In this document: one piece after another, positions 33,990 through 45,039 of the stretch
How positions within the stretch are numbered: the first letter of the stretch is position 1
How the letters are laid out: each line of letters begins with the position of its first letter
Source of the DNA: Vandiemenella viatica
Taxonomy: Eukaryota; Arthropoda; Insecta; Orthoptera; Morabidae
Reading direction: 5' to 3'
Assembly (NCBI GenBank): GCA_031002005.1
Contig: JARYHS010008074.1
Location: forward strand, 179,328,494 to 179,392,493
Length of the DNA stretch: 64,000 bases
Notes under the pieces: generated by a model
What the model saw: the letters and a program-made list of their open reading frames with translations, nothing else
The model's database searches: none
What the model was told of the DNA's origin: nothing
Translations under genes and position numbers: made by a program

Positions 33990-35440
33990 TAATCATCCAT
34001 ATGTCATTCTTGTAATTCGATTTATGATTGAATTCACAAATATACCAGTCATTCTGGATTTATCACAGATTAATAAATAGTCTTTCTTGAAACCGGCAAA
34101 CTAATAAATAATTAACGTAATGAGGCAACGAACAACATATCTTATCTTAATTTCCTTTTCTTTGCTCTTGAATGATTACATAATACATTATGTTTGCTTT
34201 ATTCTAAGCTGCATCGGAACTGGAACCTAGTAACTGGCCCTCCTGTCTCTGCTGTTGCCGTTCACTATTAGTCACAACAGTCTGCGATTTTCCTCTACGG
34301 ACGCTCTGTAACAATGTAACGATTTGGCTGCGTCTGTTACGGCGCCGAAATACATCACGTTGAGCTTTGGCTCAAATCTCCTCTACCACCAGTCATACTG
34401 CGGTTGTTTGCTGATTATCTTACCGTCATATTGAATGTCGATTTCACCTCTTGTAAAAATAATAACAAACCGAATTGTTTCCATCCACACATTATCTTTC
34501 ACTCTTAGTATAGGTAATATTAATAATTTATGTAACAATATTGTCTACTGACTCATGTTAGTTTATTTTTGTCTGGTATGCAATAGCTCTTATTTTTCTG
34601 GATTTACCACAGTAGGTTTTCATTGTAGTACCAACGAACATTTACAGCACATTTAAACCATAGATGCAACATGACTGAAAGATGATACACTTCATTCTCC
34701 TCTGCCATTTCCACTTTTAACTATCTTTACTCTAAATTAATACTTTATTGTGGATGGGCTGATTGATAAGCCATACTTATTCTAATCAAACATGAATGTT
34801 GATGAATGGAAGCAGTACCTTAAATTGACAGTGCTGCATGTTATCATGGCAGTCTTAAAAAATAACTAGGAAATGTTATGAAATCCAGGATTACATGTAG
34901 CCTTTTAACATGTTATTGTCAGATCAACTTTCAATTAAACACATAGTATCTTAATTCTTTAGATCTCTGATGTTTCTACCATAAGAAAGTTTGAATTTGT
35001 GAAAACTGTTGTGAACCATCACCGAAATAGACAGGATGTAATTTCTAAGAATAATGTTACTTAAATTATTTTCAATAGAATACTAAAAAAGTAGAATTAT
35101 TAAGGAAGTCTATTGTAAAAAAGATGTAAGTTGGGCTTAGCATCGTTATTTAAATAAACACTGAGTATTAAAGTTCTGCAACAAATGTCATTAGAAATGA
35201 TTATTTCCAAGCATTTAAAATTATGCCGATTGAGTTTAACAACAAAGCACAGGATTTATAAGAAATATATAAGTTAAACACTCACACCTTTTCACTCGAA
35301 CAAAAATTAGTTCATTATAATTTATGAAAATGTAACTTCCTATGTTGAGATTTTGTCATGTGCACAGATAAAAGTAGAGCCCATTGCCAATATGGTGTGA
35401 ATATGTAACGATATTATTTAGTAAATAATATCAGACGAGT
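33990..35440. other. AT-rich DNA, no gene seen
   Basis: No coding signal or element recognised. Confidence 0.5.
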
Positions 35441-35449
35441 TCCATTTTC

Positions 35450-35800
35450 AATTTCGAACGATCCAGTGCGCAATGGTCGCTCATGCTGCATTAAATTATA
35501 ATGTTTCCTAGCTGTATTCCAGCGCTGAAACCGGGAGTGTGGAATTCCCGTTCTCACACAGACAGCCGGCCGTTAGCCAAATCCGTCGCGGAAGGCATGA
35601 AAAATGGCGTCCACTGATGTATTGGATACACTTTATAAATGGAACAGCGCACCGAAATTTGTCACCGATTGACAGAGGGTTAGATACAAAAATTGGTTTC
35701 CGTCGGAAGATATTAATTTATAAGTCTTATGGCTCGCCGTTAATGAATGATGGCCTGTGAAATGTGCACCTGGACGTAATTGATAACTTTATCTTGGAGA
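35450..35800. other. Possible conserved non-coding element
   Basis: A moderately GC-rich stretch with intermixed homeodomain-like words (ATTAAATTATAATG, GATATTAATTTATAAG, CGTAATTGATAAC) and a 73-codon frame without codon bias. The texture resembles regulatory DNA more than a repeat. Evidence is compositional only. Confidence 0.25.
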
Positions 35801-37110
35801 ATCACGTAGTGTCATACGTCTCTCCTAATCTCCAAATGAACAAGCTGTGTGTTATACATCATTCAGAAACTATCTAAGTACTTAAAGGAAGAAGGTAATG
35901 GATGTATTGAATTTGTGGCGCTAAGAACTTTTCAGTTTACTACTTAATCATAATATAATTTTGTGGCAACTTCGGCCCTTTTGAAGTGTTATTCTTTGTT
36001 TTCGTTTGTGTTATAGACTCTTAAATATTTCCACAGTGGATTGTCTGACAGATAAGCCAATGCTTCCTATCTATACATACTCTTCTTAGATAAAGAAAGA
36101 ATGGACACAGATGTAATGTATTTTTTTCGAGTGTATCTCATTTTCTCTAAAGACGAAACTTGAATTTTATTAAGATTAAAAACAGTTATAAAATTGTGTT
36201 GCTAGGAGTGTTAGAAGCTACGTAAACACATATGGCCTTCATATGTGGTAAAAAAAAAGTTTAAAACAAAATTACTCAAGCTAAGATTATTTAATTGTTT
36301 ATTTTTATTCGTTTAGTACAGTACATCACATATATTTTCTGATGACTGATTAGTGCACAGCTTGTATTGCGTCCTGGAATTTAAAGTATTGTTCAGCGTT
36401 AACGATTATTACTTTAACCTCTATACCAGACAATTTCCATCTAATTGTACTGACAGTTGCTGGATTATATTTATAAATCAATGTTTAAAAGAATCAATAA
36501 ACAACTCATTTAAAATTAAAACAACCTGAATATTGTTGTGGGACGGATGTTAAATCATTACCGAAACCAGCAAATTAACTGGGTTGCAGTATAATTATTT
36601 GCTTAACCGTCAATAACGAACATAGTTTCAGAGGAAGGTGGACTCTGAAACAGAGAATATAATGCCTTTCGTTTTAATCGAAGAAGCCGCGATGGTAGGT
36701 ATGTTTTTCTTTCAAGCGGTAGAGACAAGGAAATACAATTTGCCAGTGGCGCGAAGGAGAAGTTTTGTGAGAGCAACATTTGAACTTCCTGTAAGCGTTT
36801 ACAAGCACTATCGATGTAGTAGAAATTTACCACAGCAAATACCACTGCTTAAAGATGTTACCATTTCACCTTGAGGGAACCGACTAACGTCCAGCAGCCT
36901 GCAACATACATTACAGGTGGCGACTGATCTATATCACTTACATGTAACTCATTACAAAACGAGCATTGCAACATGACGTCAGTTCAGCGAAACGGCCGCT
37001 CGATAGGAGCACGACCTGCTCTACTATGTTGTCGGTTTTTCCGCGAATCTATTTGAGCGTTATATTACAAGTTGCGTCCACCCGCGATCCAGCCAGTGTA
37101 AATTTTGAGT
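35800..37110. other. AT-rich DNA, no gene seen
   Basis: A 78-codon plus-strand frame at 36638-36874 has a protein-like N-terminus but AT-rich codons and no match I know. Otherwise nothing. Confidence 0.4.
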
Positions 37111-37118
37111 TCGCTTAA

Positions 37119-37895
37119 ACCCTATATTGCCCAAATTATTATTTCATGTTCTTCCAGTACACAAGGGAGAGAACTCTTCCATGGTGGAACAGGAAGAATA
37201 ATACTATTGTTAGAACGTCTCCAATCATAATTGGCTTGAGATTCATCACTAACATTCTCGTTATAACTTTCATTATTCACAAGTACACCATTATCACTGT
37301 CCTCTGCACTATCATTATCACTCTCGGCTATAATTATGTCACCTTGACGATTTTCTACTACCTCAATGTCGTCCTCACTATCTGAAGCCAAGACAGACTT
37401 CTGATTCATACCCCGGAATATTCCTAACTTCATATACTTTTCTACATTTCCCATAAAACTTTTTAGGGGTCCATGACTCTGTAACAAAGTGAGGTATGAT
37501 TTCATTATTGCCCAACGTGACTTCAGAGAAACGGACCGAAATTCACTCATAACACATGCAATATTTATAGTTACATGAAATGCATTGTTTATAATGAAGA
37601 ATGAGACTTAAATTTATCATTAAGTATTTTTGTTTCTTGAAAAATGAATACAGTATCACTGTAAATAATAGCTAAACTCGCACCAGCACAGGAAGACGAC
37701 AAATGAGTGCAGTCCAACATTCAATGCTACCTACCAAAGATAATATTATATTGGTGTCAGTGCAAACAACCTAAATTTAAAGCAGCCATACTGTAGTATT
37801 CAAGTCACACTGGTCAAGAAATGAATAACGCTCCTAATGCGAAATATAACGATAAAATTTGACTTTACTTCAGAGTCACGGTGGGCAGTGGAGGG
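37119..37895 (-). mobile_element. piggyBac-like element, internally deleted
   Basis: TTAA at 37115-37118 and 37896-37899 flank inverted ends CCCTATATTGCCCA (left, after one extra A) and, on the complement of the right end, CCCTCCACTGCCCA; 11 of 14 positions match. This fits the piggyBac TTAA target and CCC start. The element is 777 bp and carries a 142-codon minus-strand frame that runs almost to the left end. It is a different family from the element at 11136-12919. Confidence 0.6.
37122..37550 (-). CDS. Acidic N-terminal remnant of a piggyBac-like protein
   Basis: Starts at 37550 (MSEFRSVSLKSRWAIMKSY), then carries a strongly acidic region (DSEDDIEVVE, ESDNDSAEDSDN) and ends with a Trp/Pro segment (NYDWRR, PVPPWKSS). 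Acidic N-termini before a Trp-containing start of the DDE domain are usual in piggyBac transposases, and the frame sits inside a TTAA-flanked element, which supports the reading. The catalytic domain is absent, probably by internal deletion that fused the N-terminal part to the terminus. It is the second-longest open frame in the window and has no internal stop. Confidence 0.45.
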   Translation of the reverse strand: MSEFRSVSLKSRWAIMKSYLTLLQSHGPLKSFMGNVEKYMKLGIFRGMNQKSVLASDSEDDIEVVENRQGDIIIAESDNDSAEDSDNGVLVNNESYNENVSDESQANYDWRRSNNSIILPVPPWKSSLPCVLEEHEIIIWAI

Positions 37896-37899
37896 TTAA

Positions 37900-38815
37900 A
37901 TAATAATTGAGTGGAAAAAAAGTCGAATATGAGTGGAAGGTTTATTTGAGAATTTGGTGAGCGTATTAAGTAAACTAAATACATTACACCAGTATTTTTA
38001 TTTATTTCTTCAGAACCTCCGTATGAAACCTACGTGACAATTTAATTAAAAATATATCAACATATTGCAATATTTATTCTTTCATTCACCATAATATGTT
38101 AATTTGTCACGTCAACAATCGTATCGCTGACTTCTTAAACTAAGAATCTATTTCGTTGTCTGGAAATTTTGAAAAGGTATTGCAAACCTGTAAATTAATT
38201 TCTAGGTAGCGTAAACAGAGCGCGCAACATATACATACATTTCTTGTAATATGTATCTTGCTTGACTACTTTTGGTCAAATTATACTCACAAGCCTTCAC
38301 AATTTTTCGGAGACATCCTCACTAAGATATGCATTAAAAAGTAAACGTTTGGTTTTTCAGTACTTTTATCAATGGCAAATCAACAGTTCTGTTTCTGATT
38401 TGTACAAGTTTGAGATGCAATAAAGCTCCTATTTTTTTCTTAAGTAAACAGTAACACCGTAAAAGCAATATGCCACATGCGCCGTATGTTGATAGAACGT
38501 GCGTTCGAAACAATCATTCATGGCGTCACCAGGCGATAATGTAACGCAACACTCCCGCCCCAAATTTTACCATACGAATGAACGATACAAATCTGTTCCC
38601 ATTCTTAGACAGATATCAATTAGACAAAAAATTAACGCCATTATATGTTTACGATCTGGACCAAGAGTTTTAATTCCATCTCTGAAATAACTAAAACTAG
38701 CCGAGTAGGATTACTAGAAAAAGGGTACCTACATGTTTAAGAGTAATCTAGACCACGTTTTTTCGTAGTGTACGTCACATAATAGAGCAAGTGTTAGCTT
38801 CAGCTGAATGTTCGG
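37900..38815. other. AT-rich DNA, no gene seen
   Basis: No element or coding signal recognised. Confidence 0.5.
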
Positions 38816-38818
38816 TTA

Positions 38819-38906
38819 AGGCTAAAGGGTTTCAGCCGAGACAGAAATTCTAACCAGATCTCTCGAATCAGAGTGCTGCACTTTAATCGTTGAGCTACAA
38901 GCAACA
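38819..38906 (-). mobile_element. tRNA-like SINE fragment
   Basis: The minus strand reads TAGCTCAACGATTAAAGTGC (A-box-like), then CTCGAGAGA-type middle sequence and GATCTGGTTAGAATTTCTGTC (B-box-like). It resembles a decayed tRNA gene or SINE head. No 3' body is clear. It abuts the SINE starting at 39004. Confidence 0.4.
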
Positions 38907-39003
38907 ATGAATGGTAAAACATTTCACAGTTCGTTGTGAAGTACTGAGATTCACACCAGCACCTAATGGAGAGTTAACCATGTCCCGTAACACCAAGTGA
39001 TAT

Positions 39004-39251
39004 AGGACCGAGAGTGGTGGGTGAGCGAAAAGGGTCTGGCGTCGAATTCGGGAGGATGCGGGTTCGAATCCCCGTCTGGGCATCCAGATTTGTGTTTTCC
39101 ATGGTTTCCCAAGATCACTCCAGACTAATGCCTAGATGCGTCTTTCAAAAGGCAATGGTCGAATCCCTTCCAGTTCCTTGTGCCAATCCTTTCCCACCTC
39201 TTATGATCTCGAAGTCGGCGAGGCGTAAAGCCATAAGCAAAAAAACGTCAT
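39004..39251 (+). mobile_element. tRNA-derived SINE with target-site duplication
   Basis: Has a B box GGGTTCGAATCCCC at about 39059-39072, the family body CCATGGTTTCCCAAGATCAC, TCTTTCAAAAGGCAATGG, TCCCTTCCAGTTCC, and the 3' end GGCGAGGCGTAAAGCCATAAG followed by an A-rich tail. GTGATAT at 38997-39003 recurs at 39252-39258, a plausible 7-bp duplication. Same family as the minus-strand copy at 2394-2612, from which it differs by many point changes. Confidence 0.82.
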
Positions 39252-39259
39252 GTGATATT

Positions 39260-40360
39260 ACGTAATACCATGTGACGGACGAAAATTATTCGACGTTGCC
39301 TAGTATAGTTGTCTTATGAGTCAGGTGCACATTGCAGTCACATCACCTCACGGTTGTTTTCACGTTTTTAATTTCTGTGCGCACACACTCTTTTCCACTG
39401 TTTACTTGGTTTTAACAATAGAATAGTTGCTTATAGCAAAAGTGGGTGAACATGAATATTTATACAACCATAGATCACCGGATTATCGGGATTAATTTAT
39501 GTGACAAGTATTTAGAGAGGAAATTGCGAGAGAATTAAATACCAAGTAATTACAATTACTTTTATTTTTTTCTGTGACGCTAGTTAGTTGCTGTCCAGCT
39601 GTCAGAATATTTTCAATGCAGATAATTGGAGTTCTGCCGTTGAGTAGATCACCAGGTGGTAACATTTTTATGTTACATGTTTTTCTATTTTCAAATCAAA
39701 ACATTCAGTTATAGTTTTATTAAGTTCTAACGGCTCTTGTTGTTGAGTATGCTGTTTCTTCATGTCTTTTCTAATAACCACGTGTAAAAAAATCGGTAAT
39801 ACATAATAAAACTTCTCAATTAATTGCGTAATTGTAGAACTAACCAATAAAATCCACCCAGTTGTACACTCTTTTAATTGATGTCAAGTGTCACAAAACG
39901 ACGAGACTTTTTTCTTCATTGAGAGCCACAAAACAAGCCATAGTTTCCAATTATTCTTCCATTTCCTAATTGATAGTTGAGCTAATAGTTTTCGTCTTTT
40001 GAAACATACGCAAAACTGCAAACATGAAATGAGTTCACATTACGTGAAGTGAGGTGACAGTAGTATAGTTCTAAGCGCGATATCACGGTTAAAATATGAA
40101 AACGTGATAGCGCATGAGTTCACTTGACGTGACGGCAGTGTAGTCCTGCCTTTATAACCTTACTGTATAAAATTCTGTCATAAGTTCTAACACGTCTATG
40201 CTAACACATCTTAGATTTTCTCTTCATGTTCTTCATATTTCAAAGCTGGACTGTGTTATCAAAAGTGTCTCGTTCTATGAATTCTCTAGCGGGTTAGGGA
40301 AACGGAACGAAAAAACCTTAACCACCTCAGCTTATAGGTAGTCTGTTAAATCTATACTTA
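39260..40360. other. AT-rich DNA, no gene seen
   Basis: No element or coding signal recognised. Confidence 0.5.
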
Positions 40361-40384
40361 TAATAGGTAAGTTTTGGCCACCTA

Positions 40385-40438
40385 TGACGTCATGTGTCAC
40401 AGCATGACGTCACTCTATGACGTAGGACTATGACGTCA
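40385..40438. promoter_or_regulatory. Cluster of CRE (TGACGTCA) octamers
   Basis: Perfect TGACGTCA palindromes lie at 40385-40392, 40405-40412 and 40431-40438, with a seven-of-eight copy TGACGTAG at 40418-40425. Spacing is 20, 13 and 13 bases. TGACGTCA is the known binding site of CREB/ATF bZIP factors. The cluster sits before a less AT-rich stretch (40440-40490). It may be an enhancer or promoter, or subterminal repeats of a transposon. No adjacent gene is visible. Confidence 0.5.
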
Positions 40439-41299
40439 CACTTCCAGCCTCAGCTGCACTACAAACAACGAACGGACATCTTCGAGGTTAAGTGCTTTAC
40501 TTAATAACAGTCCTATTTAGCAATGTATCCACGAATAAATTAACTGTCAGAATACCGAAAGAAAAGTACGTATTCCGTTGAAATCGACATATTTAATTAT
40601 TAGCAGTTTTTTTCTTAATTAAAATTCTTTCAATCTAAATTTTTTTATGAACTCTGTGCAGCGATTCCGTTGATACAGCAAGCTAACAAATATCTATATC
40701 ACAACATTTTCAAGATAATGAACGTTATTTGATGAAAATTGTACCTACTTAAGTCAGCGGAGAAATGAATTGCTAAAATACTGCCTTTAACATGTCAGTT
40801 TTGACGGGCTTGCAGATATTTATATCCAATGTAAATATTTTAAGTCACTGTTATAATATACTGGAAGAAATTATTTGCCGAAACACTGAAATAAAGGTAT
40901 GTACTGCGTTAAAATTAATATATTACTTATTAGTTGCTTTTATTACTTATGTAACTATATCAGATACAAGTAAATATTTCCAGCACGTAAAATTTAGTTC
41001 ACAGTTGCGAGGTCCTCCTTACTGTTATTTTGATTGCGACAAGAAAGATTGATAGCCCGCTTTATTGGCACTTGGCCCTAATATGCCTTTTAACGGTAGT
41101 CGCTATCACCTCGCCGTTTGTATTAATATAAAGTAACTTTTATTACAAAAGCTTCAATAATCTCTCAATTTGCGCAACGGATATTCTAATGCTATGTAAA
41201 TGACTTTCGCCACACTTTTACTACAATTCACAATTTATTATACTCAAAAATTCACACAAGAAACAATGCTTTCACTGACACAATATTCTGTACATATTT

Positions 41300-41435
41300 G
41301 CATTGCGCTAGCCGAAATCAGTTTCTCCACATGTTCACGCTATGCTAGCCAAGAACAGTCTCTCTAGCCAAAAACAGTCTCCCTCCATGTTCACCCTATG
41401 CTAGCCAACGACAGACTCTCTCGCCATATTGGCTT
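41300..41435 (+). repeat. Short tandem array, unit ~35-55 bp
   Basis: GCTAGCC plus an A-rich link, then CAGTTTCTC/CAGTCTCTC, then CATGTTCACSCTAT is repeated about three times, with one partial duplication of GCCAAAAACAGTCTCCC. Units begin near 41309, 41344 and 41400. No coding meaning is apparent. Confidence 0.65.
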
Positions 41436-41439
41436 GTTC

Positions 41440-42640
41440 CTTTCGCGACAACATAACCATACAGTACTGCCAACTCTCGCAACATGAAATTACTAAAATA
41501 ACTTATAATTACCCCGTTCTACACAAACTACTATGCTGGAAGACCTATTTATAAACAATTTATAATATAATACTATAACGCAGTAATGACTGGTGAGTGG
41601 GAACCTCACACAGTACAATGACTATATTCGTACGTGGGTAATAGAATCTGTGAATTTTTAACAGTTTTTAAATTGTTTTCATGAGTTTTCTGTTACTTAA
41701 ATGATTACTTTGTCTTAAGTAGCACTGATCGCGATATATACAGCAATTACTACAATTAAAACTAATATTATGTTGAATGACGTAAGTTATTAAGATTTAT
41801 TTTTAATTTCCGTTGCTTTTACTGATGCCATATTTAAGCCGCATGTAGCTCTGTCAGTCATTCAAACGTTGTAGTATCGATGTGAATCGCGAATTTCAAA
41901 AAAGGCGGGTATAGGTACCTGTGAATATTTTTGATCAAGTTTGTATCGCCATGTATTAATATGCCTGTGACTGAATTATCTGCTTTTCTGGCTGTAATTT
42001 TAGCTTAGTTTGTGGTTAGGTTGAAATGCTACCTAGACCAGCATGACAACTGAAAGTTTTTGGTAGGAGGAATTACATTGAACTTTATTTTCTAACATTT
42101 CTATTTAGTTAAACAACTGCAAATAGATAAATTTCCAAACACTAAAAGAAAAGTAGAAATGTATTTCGTTTAAATCGGCATATTAATTATTATTTGCTTC
42201 GTTTTACTGAAATCATTACTTGATTTGAATGAATTTAGTTCCAAATTGAACGCTATCTATGCGCCCTACACCACAATAATAGATTTGCATCACGAATAAC
42301 AAAATATTAAGATATAAGAACCAGTGAAGATTTTGAATCAAGTTTATATCGTGATGCATGATAACGTTAATATGCGATACAGGGAACGTATTAATTCACG
42401 TGTGATTGCAGCTTTGATTTTCTAGAAGCAATATTAGCGGTGTTGGTGGTTAGGCTAAAATGTAACTTCGACCAACCTGACAACTGTACAACTGTTTTGC
42501 CACAGCACAAGGGAAGAGGAATTACATTCAGCTTTATTTAGTTATACAACAGAAAAAAAAATGAATTTCCAGATCACTCAATTCAACCGTCATTTTTGAC
42601 GTTATTTTGGGCTAGTTTCTAATAATTATTAACAATGGTG
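41440..42640. other. AT-rich DNA, no gene seen
   Basis: 41830-42000 and 42250-42450 share loosely similar phrases (GTATCG..GATGTGAATCGCGAA, AGTTTRTATCG..ATGCAT, TAATATGC, GTTAGGYT.AAATG), suggesting an old duplication. No gene. Confidence 0.35.
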
Positions 42641-42784
42641 CTTTACCATTTTCACATGGTTGACGTTGTATATCGAACCCTCCGTTTCAGCACAAACAAG
42701 TATTCCTCGGTGCCTAGTCTGTTCAAGACAATAGTAACGCTTGTTAATGAAGTAATTGGATGAGCTCCAGTTCCTATTATTACT

Positions 42785-43060
42785 TTACCGAAGGGCAAAA
42801 GTCCAATTCTTGCCGATATTAGCTTTAGAATTAAGCAGTACTTCACCATCCAGCACTCCAGCAGGACGAAAAATGGCGAGCGCTTTTGTTCTACTTATTT
42901 GCCGAGAGCGAATATCGGATGAGACAAGTTCTTTCAGATTAATATTTGTCCGCTTCTGGTATGCTTTGTCTAGATTTCCCAGAATTTTCATAACATTGGT
43001 GAGGACTTCTTTTAATCCTACTAGTTTTGCGGATGTATCATGAGGACAATTGCAACAAGC
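42785..43060 (-). CDS. Coding-like frame, unknown
   Basis: The minus strand reads RACCNCPHDTSAKLVGLKEV, LTNVMKILGNLDKAYQKRTN, INLKELVSSDIRSRQISRTK, ALAIFRPAGVLDGEV from about 43060 down to 42785, with an ATG at 42991. The amphipathic, charged pattern is protein-like and the frame is the most protein-like of the three, but codons are not strongly biased. The frame starts after a TAG that could also be an AG splice acceptor. It may be a retroelement gag piece or a host exon. No family recognised. Confidence 0.3.
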   Translation of the reverse strand, partial: ACCNCPHDTSAKLVGLKEVLTNVMKILGNLDKAYQKRTNINLKELVSSDIRSRQISRTKALAIFRPAGVLDGEVLLNSKANIGKNWTFALR

Positions 43061-43279
43061 GCGTCGGAACTAGCTAATGATTTGACCTCGTCCCAAGATA
43101 CAACCCTTATCCAACTGGTTGCTTGTAAAATGTATTCGGATGCGTATTTAACTTCTCAGAGAGTGATTTTAGTCAATCCATTTAGTCTGTGCACAAGGAA
43201 GATGGCTGAAAAACACAGCATGAAAAATATTATTTTGACTGCTTTTATGTGCGTTAGCATTTTTATACTGTAGTTCACA

Positions 43280-44580
43280 GCGATGGTAATACCCTCCTTC
43301 TCTGATCTGAAATATTGTCCCAACAAAAATTCACTCGCGCATGAAGGCCATCGTTATAAATGACAACGATCTGATATTCAAGCCAACGGAGAGCCTACAA
43401 CAGGCATCACTAGTGAAAACACAAATAGAGAAGAAGTCTGACAAACATGCAAAAACTGGAACCGGTCAAACATGAAATATTTCGATCTGAGACTTTCTAA
43501 CTGTTAATGATATCGACACCAGCTGATCAATTCTTCTTGACATCCATATCTTCATTGGTCTGAATAAATTTTCTAACTCTTCTTATCCTGTAACAACCAT
43601 TTTATTTCAGCCTCCACATTAGATTAAAACTAGCGTATCCAGTATCCCACATTCTAATTTTTGTCTTCTACTGTCCTTACCTTCCACTTTTCCTTCTAAT
43701 AAGAAGTTAAACAATCTCTCATGTTTAAAAAAGTAGATCCCATAATCCCTTTCTTCTTTTTCTTCAGCACCCTTTCCCAACATTAGGGGCCATCTACCTT
43801 TGATGAATTTTAGTCATCATTGATCTGGTCTTATTTGGAGCTATGGTTTTGCGTCCGCCCATACTGTCGCCAAGCATTTTATACCTACTGCCAGGTCGTA
43901 CTGCGTACTAATGGAGGAAGTGAAGTGCTGCCATCTGTCTGCGAAACGTTTAACTCTGTTTTTGTGTGATAAGTCTACTTTTTATTTGTGAAACGTTCTG
44001 GCATTCGCTTTGATGGCCGAACTGTACGCGGTGCCCGTCCCTATGTACCTCCCTGACGCAGTGTGTGGCACCTCAGCGCAATGAACCACAATAGCCGGTC
44101 ATTATCTATCTCCTCCTTTCATCAACCATGATTTTGTAAATATGTTCATTTCGTAGTCTTTTGGTCTACTTAGTATGCAACATTTTTCTGCAGCATCACA
44201 TTTTCGATGCTTCGGTTATCTTCTTATTCTGGTTTTCCTAAAATCCGAGCTATACTTCTAGTCTTTGAGTACTAGCTAAATTTTGGAATTAAAGGATTTC
44301 TCTTTGATATTGCAATTCTAGGTGTTTTAAATTGTTTTTGCTTCGGCAATCAGTTACAAATTTGTTAGCTAAATAAAAGAACTATCTTATTGCTGCTACT
44401 AGTTCGCTCCTGTACTGTTGTCATTATATTTCACAATTTTTGTAGTGGGTGCATGGTTGGGAGGGAGAAAGGGTGAAAACTTTCTAACTTCTCTTGTTAA
44501 TATCAAATGAAGCCCTATGCAGATTATTTATTTTGTACTCGTATAGGCGTACAGACTGAGGCTCATTTACCTGTAATATT
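43280..44580. other. Mixed AT-rich DNA
   Basis: 43500-43800 is pyrimidine-rich with TTCTTTTTC-like words. 43890-44090 is somewhat GC-rich with a 23-codon frame MAELYAVPVPMYLPDAVCGT at about 44013. Too short to call. Confidence 0.35.
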
Positions 44581-44599
44581 AATACATTCAATCATAAAG

Positions 44600-44960
44600 T
44601 TAGCAGATACACAACATAATTAAAACCCCACTAATTAAACACATGATTGTAAAACAAATGCAACATCATTAAATAGTCATTAGGACAACAGACGCTCCAC
44701 ATTTGGCTTTAATGAAATATTCCCTTTAAAACAATCGGAAACGAATCTAAACAAAATAAAAACAATATTAACATGAATTATGTTTAATTGTAAGTTGTCT
44801 GGGGCCAGGATAATTCGAAATTATCCACCAAACGTGGGGATTTTTAAGCTCACTAAGCCTGTTTATCCTCCCGAGATGCAAATTAAAAATATCTCGTGGC
44901 ATTAAAAGACACTAGCTCATTATCAATCTGAGGCGAGAAATCTTAATCACTCAAAGTTTC
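44600..44960. promoter_or_regulatory. Possible enhancer with POU octamer
   Basis: A perfect octamer ATGCAAAT at 44876-44883 is followed directly by TAAAAATAT. Around it lie TAATTAAAC, ATTAAATAGTCATTAGG and TTTAATTG homeodomain-type words. The sequence is unusually free of the poly-A/T slippage seen elsewhere. It immediately precedes the CpG-rich island at 45040-45760. A regulatory role is inferred from composition only. Confidence 0.3.
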
Positions 44961-45039
44961 CTTTCGAAGGATCAATACAGGGTTGTACTCAACGACTGTG
45001 GACAAGTATCACACTATACTGTTCGTTGAGTAATTACCA

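Noticed and set aside
41300..41435. CRISPR array
   Set aside because: Units are unequal, direct repeats are imperfect, spacers are not distinct, and the genome is clearly eukaryotic.
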